From Streptomyces sp. NBC_01288 (GTDB lineage: Bacteria > Actinomycetota > Actinomycetes > Streptomycetales > Streptomycetaceae), in assembly GCF_035982055.1 (NCBI RefSeq), contig NZ_CP108427.1:558001-622000 (forward strand): a DNA stretch of 64,000 bases, given 5' to 3'. The position numbers were made by a program, and so were the translations under genes. The notes under the pieces are model-generated. The model saw only the letters and a list, made by a program, of their open reading frames with translations, made no database searches and was not told where the DNA came from. Numbering within the stretch: position 1 is the first letter of the stretch; each line of letters opens with the position of its first letter. Shown piece after piece: positions 58,179 to 64,000 of this stretch.

Positions 58179-60722
58179 ATGACTGGGAGTGCCGAGCGCG
58201 AGAAGGGGACGCCCGGACGGCTCGCCGAGCTGCTCATCGACGCCTCGACGGAGGCGATCGACGCGGCCGGCGGCCACTCCGGTGGCGTCTACCTGCGGTC
58301 GAGCACGCCCGGACTGCTGCGTCTCGGCGTGCTGGCGGGGCTGCCCGGGCCGCTGTTCCGGCCCTGGGGACGGCTGCACGTCGACAGCAAGTTCCCCGTC
58401 GCCGACGCCTACCGGCTCGGCGTCCACGTGGTCCTGCCGAACGCCACCGAGACCATGCGCCGCTATCCGCAGTTCGCCGCGAGCCTGCCGTTCCAGTTCG
58501 GGTCCCTGTACGTCCCCGTCATCGGCGGTTCGACGACGTACGGCGTGCTGACCGTGCTGCGGCCTTCCGCCGCGGACGCCACCGAGGTGCTGTCCGGGCT
58601 GGACCGGATGACCCGGCTGGCCGAGGAGCTGGGCAGGGCGCTGGCCGAGCTGGAGGACGAGCACAAGGACGAGGACGGTCCGTACGTCGCCTGGGACGGC
58701 GAGCCCGTGTGCGTCCGGACGGCCGCCACGCATCGCCCCGAGGGCCGCATGGCACGGTTCGCGTGGGATCCGAAGACCGCGGCCGTGACCGGCGACTGCT
58801 CCCTGCACGCTCTGCTGGGGGTGGAGCCCGCGGAGTTCCCCGGCACGGCGCAGGCGCTCGCGGACGTCGTGGCGCCGGGCGACACGTACCAGGTCATGGC
58901 CGCGCTGCGGGCCACGGCCGCCGGGAAGCCCCCGCCGCTTCCCCTGCGCGTGCGGGCGGCGGACGGTTCGGTCCGGCTGCTGGATCTGTGGACGCCCGCC
59001 ACGGGGCCCGTCCCGCCGGACGGCGGGTACCCGGTCAGCGGTGTCGTCATCGACCCGGGCTCCGCGCCGATGGCCGACAGCGTGGCCGATCTGCTGCCGG
59101 ACGGCGTGTTCTGCCTGGACCGGCTGGGGCTGGTCACCTACGCCAATCCGCGCGCCGCCCAGCTGCTGGGCCGGCCGCGCGAGGAGCTGCTGGGCCGCCC
59201 GCTGTGGGAGGGCGTGCCCTGGCTGAACCAGATCGGCTGCGAGGACCAGCTGCGCGGCGCCCTGCTGTCGCTGGGGCCGGTGCACTTCCACGTCCGGCGC
59301 CCGGACGAGCGGGAGGAGGGGCAGGAGCCGTACGGGAGCGACTGGCTGGCGATGGCCGTCCATCCGGGCCAGGACCGGCTGACGTGCACGGTCGCCCCCT
59401 CGACCCGGGTGTCGGGGCCGCCGTTGCCGCTGGTGCCCGTGCGCGCGGACGGCGACGGTGGTCCGGACAACGGCGTCACCTCGTTGGCTCCGCTGTACCG
59501 GCCGATCGTGCTCGCCATCGCGCTGACGGAGGCGGTCACCGCCCGCCAGGTGTCCGCGGTGGTCATGAAGGAGCTGCTGCCCGCGTTCGGCGGCCGGCGC
59601 CTCGCGATCTATCTGCTCCAGGAACGGCATCTGTACCTGGCCTGGGAGACCGGCTTCCCGCAGGGTTTCCTCGCCCCGTTCGACGGGGTCGGTCTCGACA
59701 CCCGGCTGCCCGGCGTCGAGACGCTCACCACCGGACGCCCGCTCTTCTTCGACTCCATGCAGCAGCTGGCGGACGCCTACCCGGGCATCCCCCTGGACGC
59801 GGAGGAGGGCGCCCGCGCGTTCCTGCCGCTGATCGCGTCCGGCCGCCCGGTCGGCTCGGCCATCCTGGGCTTCGACCGGTCCCGCAGCTTCAGCGGCGAG
59901 GAGCGCGCGGTGCTCACCGCCCTCGCCGGGCTGATCGCCCATGCGATGGAGAAGGCCCAGCGCTACGACTCCGAGGCCGCCCTCGCCCGCGGCCTCCAGC
60001 AGGCCCTCCTCCCCCGCCGGCTCTCCGCCCACCCGCAGGTGGAGACCGCGGGGCGCTATCTGCCGGGCACCCAGGGCATGGAGGTGGGCGGCGACTGGTA
60101 CGACGTGGTGGAAGCCGGTGACGGTCTCGCCCTGGTCATCGGGGATGTGCAGGGGCACGGCGTCCAGGCCGCCGCCACCATGGGTCAACTCCGCAGCGCC
60201 GTAAGGGCGTTCGCGCTCGGTGACCGGCCGCCCGACGAGGTGATGAGCGGCACGAACCATCTCCTCATCGACCTCGACCCCGGGCAGTTCGCGAGCTGCT
60301 GCTACCTGCGCCTCGACCCCGCGAGCGGGCTGGTCCGGGTCGCGCGGGCCGGGCATCCGCCGCCGCTGATCCGTACCCCGGACGGCCGCACCCGCGTCTG
60401 GGACATACCCGGAGGCGTAGTCCTCGGGGTGGACCCGCACGCCCAGTACCCGGTCGCGGAGCTGCAACTGGAGCCCGACTCCATCCTCGCGCTCTACACC
60501 GACGGTCTGGTCGAGCGGCCAGGTGTCGACATCGACGACGGCATCGCCGCCCTGCGCGTCGCCCTCGCGAAGGCGGGCGGGCCCGCCGCGCGGCCCGGCG
60601 GGGGTGGCCTGGGCGGTGTCGCCGATCGGCTCACCGCGACGGCCCGGCACGCGGCCGACCGCCCGGACGACATCGCGCTGCTGCTCGCCGCCCGCCGCGC
60701 CAAGCCCGGACGGCACCCGTGA
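58179..60722 (+). CDS. Multi-sensor GAF-PAS-GAF-SpoIIE/PP2C phosphatase
   Basis: An 847-residue soluble phosphatase. An N-terminal GAF-like domain (about 10-160) is followed by a PAS-like region (about 195-300), a second PAS (VADLLPDGVFCLDRLGLVTYAN, about 305-400) and another GAF (about 440-600). The PP2C/RsbU catalytic domain has GGDWYDVV, IGDVQGHG, TDGLVERP and RPDDIAL. ATG 58179 follows AAGGACGAGG. It probably regulates an anti-anti-sigma factor in response to several inputs. Followed 76 bases later by a second, larger phosphatase gene. Confidence 0.9.
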   Translation: MTGSAEREKGTPGRLAELLIDASTEAIDAAGGHSGGVYLRSSTPGLLRLGVLAGLPGPLFRPWGRLHVDSKFPVADAYRLGVHVVLPNATETMRRYPQFAASLPFQFGSLYVPVIGGSTTYGVLTVLRPSAADATEVLSGLDRMTRLAEELGRALAELEDEHKDEDGPYVAWDGEPVCVRTAATHRPEGRMARFAWDPKTAAVTGDCSLHALLGVEPAEFPGTAQALADVVAPGDTYQVMAALRATAAGKPPPLPLRVRAADGSVRLLDLWTPATGPVPPDGGYPVSGVVIDPGSAPMADSVADLLPDGVFCLDRLGLVTYANPRAAQLLGRPREELLGRPLWEGVPWLNQIGCEDQLRGALLSLGPVHFHVRRPDEREEGQEPYGSDWLAMAVHPGQDRLTCTVAPSTRVSGPPLPLVPVRADGDGGPDNGVTSLAPLYRPIVLAIALTEAVTARQVSAVVMKELLPAFGGRRLAIYLLQERHLYLAWETGFPQGFLAPFDGVGLDTRLPGVETLTTGRPLFFDSMQQLADAYPGIPLDAEEGARAFLPLIASGRPVGSAILGFDRSRSFSGEERAVLTALAGLIAHAMEKAQRYDSEAALARGLQQALLPRRLSAHPQVETAGRYLPGTQGMEVGGDWYDVVEAGDGLALVIGDVQGHGVQAAATMGQLRSAVRAFALGDRPPDEVMSGTNHLLIDLDPGQFASCCYLRLDPASGLVRVARAGHPPPLIRTPDGRTRVWDIPGGVVLGVDPHAQYPVAELQLEPDSILALYTDGLVERPGVDIDDGIAALRVALAKAGGPAARPGGGGLGGVADRLTATARHAADRPDDIALLLAARRAKPGRHP

Positions 60723-60742
60723 CCCCCGGCCGGCCACGGCCT

Positions 60743-60757
60743 GTCACCGCCGGTGAC
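60743..60757. promoter_or_regulatory. Palindrome upstream of the large SpoIIE phosphatase gene
   Basis: GTCACC-GCC-GGTGAC has perfect 6-bp arms, 42 bases before ATG 60799. Possible operator or weak hairpin after the preceding gene. Confidence 0.4.
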
Positions 60758-60798
60758 GCCCCTCGCCTCCTGAGGTCGGGCAGTGTAGACATGGGCAC

Positions 60799-63531
60799 AT
60801 GGTCCGCCTGACGGGTCGGCCCGGGGCCCGGTCGACCCACCGCCCCGACGGTCTGCGCGCGCAGCGCCCGCACGACCGTGCCCGTCGGACGCGCGAACAC
60901 CGGCGAGTGCCGCTGGGCGGGAAGCTGGGCGGCCGCAGCGTCGCCGGGCAGGTGTTCATGCTGCAACTGGTGATCGTGCTGCTGCTGGTCGTGTCGGCCG
61001 TGGTGGCGCAGGTGCTCCAGGTGCGGCACGACAGCACCCAGGAGGCCCGCAACCGGTCGGTGGCCGTCGCCGAGACCTTCGCCAACGCGCCGGGCACGGT
61101 CGCGGCCCTGCGCGGCGCGGACCCCACGGCGATCCTCCAGCCGCGCGCCGAGGCCGCGCGCAAGTCGTCCAAGGTCGACTTCATCGTGGTGATGAACACC
61201 GAGGGGATCCGCTACACCCATCCCAAGCCGGACCGCATCGGCAAGAAGTTCGTCGGGGACATCGCCCCCGCGCTCGCCGGGCACGTCGTCACCGAGGAGC
61301 TCACCGGCACCATCGGACCGCTGGTGCAGGCCGTGGTCCCGGTCCGGGACGACGGCGGCAAGGTCGTGGGTCTGGTGTCGGCCGGGGTGACGAAGGCGAA
61401 CGTCGGCGGCGCCGCCGACCAGCAGCTGCCGCTCCTGCTGACCGCCGCCGGGGTGGCGCTCATCCTCGCCCTCGGGGGCACGGCCCTGGTCACCAGACGT
61501 CTCCAGCACCAGACCCATGGCCTGGGCCCGCACGAGATGACCCGGATGTACGAGCACCACGACGCGGTGCTGCACGCCGTACGGGAGGGCGTGATCATCG
61601 TCGGCGGCGAAGGCCGGCTCCTCCTCGCGAACGACGAGGCACGCCAACTGCTCGACCTGCCCGGGAACGCCGAGGGGCGCCTGGTCCTCGACCTCGGACT
61701 CGACGCCGACATGACCGCGCTGCTGGCCTCCGCGCGGGTCGCGACGGACGAGGTGCACCGGGTCGGCGACCGCCTGCTCGCCGTCAACCAGCGCCCCACC
61801 GACCTCAAGGGCGGCCCGGCCGGCAGCGTCACCACACTGCGCGACTCCACCGAACTCCGCGCCCTCTCCGGCCGCGCCGAGGTCACCCGCGAACGCCTCA
61901 ACATGCTCTACGACGCCGGAGTGGGCATCGGCACCAGCCTGGACGTCACCCGCACCGCCGAGGAACTCGCCGAACTGGCCGTCCCCCGCTTCGCGGACTT
62001 CGTCACGGTCGACCTCTACGACGCCGTACTCGGCGGCGAGGAACCCCAGCCCGGGACCGAGCTGCGCCGCACGGCCAACACCGGGGTCCGGGACGACGCC
62101 CCGCTCTATCCGGTCGGCAAGCAGATCCAGTTCATCGCGTCCTCCCCGCAGGCACGCAGCCTCGACACCGGCGAGGCAGTCGTCGAACCCCGGCTGAGCG
62201 ACGCCCCCGGCTGGCTCACCCAGGACCCCGAACGCACCGCGCAGGTCGTCGAGTACGGCATCCACTCGCTGATCACCGTGCCGCTGCGGGCCGGTGCCCT
62301 CATCCTCGGCGTGGTGAACTTCTGGCGCTCCGACAAGCCGGAGCCGTTCGACACGGAGGAGCTGGCCCTCGCCGAGGAGTTGGTCGCCCGCGCGGCCGTG
62401 TCCATCGACAACTCCCGCCGCTACACCCGCGAACACGGCATGGCGGTGACCCTCCAGCGCAGTCTGCTGCCCCGCCGGCTGCCCGCACAGACCGCCCTCG
62501 ACGTCGCCTACCGTTATCTCCCCGCGAAGTCCGGGGTCGGCGGCGACTGGTTCGACGTCCTGCCGTTGTCCGGTGCCCGGGTCGCCCTGGTCGTCGGCGA
62601 TGTCGTGGGACACGGTCTGCACGCCGCGGCCACCATGGGGCGGCTGCGCACGGCGGTCCACAACTTCTCCGCGCTGGATCTTCCCCCGGACGAACTCCTG
62701 GGCCTGCTCGACGAGTTGGTGGGCCGCATCGACCAGGACGAGACGACCGAGGACAGCGTCGCCCCGGTCACCGGAGCGACCTGCCTGTACGCGATCTACG
62801 ACCCGGTGACCCTGCGCTGCACCGTCGCCCGCGCCGGCCATCCCCCGCCCGCCCTCATCCTGCCGGACGGCACCGTCGAGTTCCCGGACGTCCCCGCCGG
62901 TCCCCCGCTCGGACTCGGCGGACTCCCTTTCGAGACGGCCGAGTTGGAGCTGGCCGAGGGCACCCGGCTGGTCCTGTACACGGACGGCCTGGTCGAGGAC
63001 CGGGAGCGCGACATCGACGTCGGCCTGGAGATGCTGCGCACCGCGCTCACCGGCTCCGGCGACTCCCCCGAGGACACCTGCCGGGCCGTCCTCGACTCGG
63101 AGTTGTCGGTACGCCCGAGCGACGACATCGCCCTGATCGTCGCCCGCACCCGCGCCCTGGGCGCCGACCGCATCGCCGAGTGGCGCGTCCCGTCCGACCC
63201 GGCCGCCGTCGCCGACATGCGCGCCTCGGTCACCCGTCAGCTCACCCACTGGGGCCTGGACGAGCTGACGTTCACCACCGAACTCATCCTCAGCGAACTG
63301 GTCACCAACGCGATCCGCTACGGCAACGACCCCGTCCGCGTCCGCCTGCTGCGCGACCGCACCCTCATCTGCGAGGTCTACGACGGCAGCACCACGTCAC
63401 CACACCTGCGGTACGCGGCGATGACGGACGAGGGCGGCCGGGGCCTGTTCCTGGTGGCCCAGCTCTCAGAACGCTGGGGCACCAGGTACACCCCGGCGGG
63501 CAAGGTCATCTGGGCCGAACAGGCCCTGTGA
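60799..63531 (+). CDS. Membrane sensor SpoIIE phosphatase fused to anti-sigma-type kinase
   Basis: A 910-residue protein. A basic N-terminus, TM1 (MLQLVIVLLLVVSAVVAQVL), an extracytoplasmic dCACHE/CitA-like sensor (about 75-205) and TM2 are followed by PAS, GAF (about 365-540) and PP2C/RsbU domains (GGDWFDVL, VGDVVGHG, TDGLVEDR, SDDIALI). The C-terminus is an RsbW-like HATPase: N-box ELILSELVTNAIRYG, then TDEGGRGLFLVAQL. Phosphatase and kinase in one chain would set the phosphorylation state of an anti-anti-sigma partner. ATG 60799 has no ribosome site; leaderless initiation is possible. Confidence 0.9.
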   Translation: MVRLTGRPGARSTHRPDGLRAQRPHDRARRTREHRRVPLGGKLGGRSVAGQVFMLQLVIVLLLVVSAVVAQVLQVRHDSTQEARNRSVAVAETFANAPGTVAALRGADPTAILQPRAEAARKSSKVDFIVVMNTEGIRYTHPKPDRIGKKFVGDIAPALAGHVVTEELTGTIGPLVQAVVPVRDDGGKVVGLVSAGVTKANVGGAADQQLPLLLTAAGVALILALGGTALVTRRLQHQTHGLGPHEMTRMYEHHDAVLHAVREGVIIVGGEGRLLLANDEARQLLDLPGNAEGRLVLDLGLDADMTALLASARVATDEVHRVGDRLLAVNQRPTDLKGGPAGSVTTLRDSTELRALSGRAEVTRERLNMLYDAGVGIGTSLDVTRTAEELAELAVPRFADFVTVDLYDAVLGGEEPQPGTELRRTANTGVRDDAPLYPVGKQIQFIASSPQARSLDTGEAVVEPRLSDAPGWLTQDPERTAQVVEYGIHSLITVPLRAGALILGVVNFWRSDKPEPFDTEELALAEELVARAAVSIDNSRRYTREHGMAVTLQRSLLPRRLPAQTALDVAYRYLPAKSGVGGDWFDVLPLSGARVALVVGDVVGHGLHAAATMGRLRTAVHNFSALDLPPDELLGLLDELVGRIDQDETTEDSVAPVTGATCLYAIYDPVTLRCTVARAGHPPPALILPDGTVEFPDVPAGPPLGLGGLPFETAELELAEGTRLVLYTDGLVEDRERDIDVGLEMLRTALTGSGDSPEDTCRAVLDSELSVRPSDDIALIVARTRALGADRIAEWRVPSDPAAVADMRASVTRQLTHWGLDELTFTTELILSELVTNAIRYGNDPVRVRLLRDRTLICEVYDGSTTSPHLRYAAMTDEGGRGLFLVAQLSERWGTRYTPAGKVIWAEQAL

Positions 63532-63548
63532 CCAACCCGGTTGACGGG

Positions 63549-63586
63549 CAGCGCCCGCACCGGCCGCCGAGCCAATACGGGCGCTG
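63549..63586. terminator. Possible terminator between convergent genes
   Basis: CAGCGCCCG (63549-63557) pairs exactly with CGGGCGCTG (63578-63586) across a 20-base loop, between the phosphatase stop and the convergent FG-GAP gene. Confidence 0.5.
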
Positions 63587-63616
63587 TCACACTGCTTCCC
63601 CTCAGTCGCCGAAGGC

Positions 63617-64000
63617 TTACTCGTCGATCGCCGACCCGAAGCCCGCCCCCTTGGCCGCGCCGCCGAGGTCGGCCGCGCTGTAGAGCGAAGAGCCGTCGGC
63701 GAGCAGGCCCTTGGGGCCGGCCGGGAGCAACCAGACATAGCCGTCACCGGCGTTCTCGCCGGGTGCGGAGGCGACCAGTTCGCTGCGGCCGTCAGCGTCC
63801 GTGTCCGCCAGCCGGACCTGGGAGCCCCAGGCGTCGTCGGCCTCGGCGGTGCCGGGGATGTTCGCGGTGTTCTGGTCGAAGGACTGGGCGCCGGTCGCGG
63901 TCACACCGTTGCCCGAACCGCGCAACAGCCATACGGCGCCCGCGTCCTGGACGGTGCCGATGTCCTCGCCGGGTGCGCCGACGGCGATGTCCGCGTAGCC
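63617..64000 (-). CDS. FG-GAP/VCBS repeat protein, 5' part outside window
   Basis: The last 127 residues of a repeat protein running in from the right. Two integrin-like FG-GAP units are visible: YADIAVGAPGED followed by AGAVWLLRGSG, and DTDADGRSELVASAPGENAGDGYVWLLPAG. The Asp-rich loops fit calcium binding in a beta-propeller, usually a secreted protein. It ends at TAA 63617-63619 with GAGFGSAIDE. Total length and signal peptide cannot be seen. Confidence 0.85.
   Translation of the reverse strand, partial: GYADIAVGAPGEDIGTVQDAGAVWLLRGSGNGVTATGAQSFDQNTANIPGTAEADDAWGSQVRLADTDADGRSELVASAPGENAGDGYVWLLPAGPKGLLADGSSLYSAADLGGAAKGAGFGSAIDE

Noticed and set aside
57642..60737. Very long open frame antisense to the 847-residue phosphatase gene
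   Set aside because: High-GC DNA leaves the antisense frame open. Its product is low-complexity and Arg/Gly/Val/Gln-rich, while the plus strand encodes clear GAF, PAS and PP2C motifs.
60631..63249. Long antisense frame over the 910-residue phosphatase
   Set aside because: Same shadow effect; no family motif, and the sense strand carries complete domains.

Overview
This 64 kb window is very GC-rich, with strongly biased third codon positions, many GTG starts, TGATG/GTGA/ATGA gene overlaps and leaderless-looking starts. Its content (SpoIIE-type phosphatases, ricin-lectin exoenzymes, LacI/TetR/MarR/LuxR regulators, an MsiK-less sugar ABC operon) points to a Streptomyces or close relative, in a chromosomal region rich in accessory genes. 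I see no rRNA, tRNA, CRISPR array, intact insertion sequence or prophage.

Layout. 1-3.3 kb: a LuxR/LAL-type ATPase regulator cut by the window edge, an alpha/beta hydrolase whose active site looks altered, and a small membrane protein. 3.4-8.6 kb: an operon of three secreted ricin-lectin (CBM13-like) proteins (GH18-type, beta-helix, ThuA-like) behind a strong promoter that carries a DasR/chitinase-type box, closed by a 21-bp hairpin. 8.65-16 kb: a leaderless TetR gene with an SDR, a DoxX/DM13 pair, a truncated MocR regulator, a TetR-controlled esterase lipoprotein with twin operators, a PASTA-like lipoprotein and a deazaflavin-type reductase. 16-24.3 kb: a leftward four-gene operon of small unknown proteins that seem to share a beta-domain, divergent from a rightward, translationally coupled trio ending in a TPR-CHAT caspase-like protease. 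The trio is the best candidate here for an undescribed system. 24.3-31 kb: two SpoIIE phosphatases, a P-loop kinase, a fructosamine-kinase-like gene whose 3' end is repeated downstream as a decaying 121-bp tandem array, and a Tat-exported phospholipase C-type enzyme.

31-40.5 kb is a sugar-use regulon: binding protein, two permeases, a GH3 glycosidase, a secreted sialidase-fold protein with lectin domains, and a LacI regulator, tied together by four CGAAAG-n-CTTTCG palindromes. 41-49.8 kb: a LysR/metallo-beta-lactamase pair, a Ser/Thr kinase, an MMPL exporter with its own two-component system, and a hydrolase. 50-53 kb: a TetR/zinc-alcohol-dehydrogenase pair with two operators, then a gene graveyard (amidase and acyl-CoA ligase pseudogenes). 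53-64 kb: a DUF4232-like lipoprotein, a MarR/MFS exporter pair, a P450, a small ORF, two large SpoIIE phosphatases (one fused to an anti-sigma-type kinase), and an FG-GAP repeat protein cut by the right edge.

Overall the window combines extracellular polysaccharide and phospholipid use with dense local regulation. Four SpoIIE-type phosphatases in 40 kb suggest several partner-switching inputs. Operator palindromes can be paired with a neighbouring regulator in at least six places.
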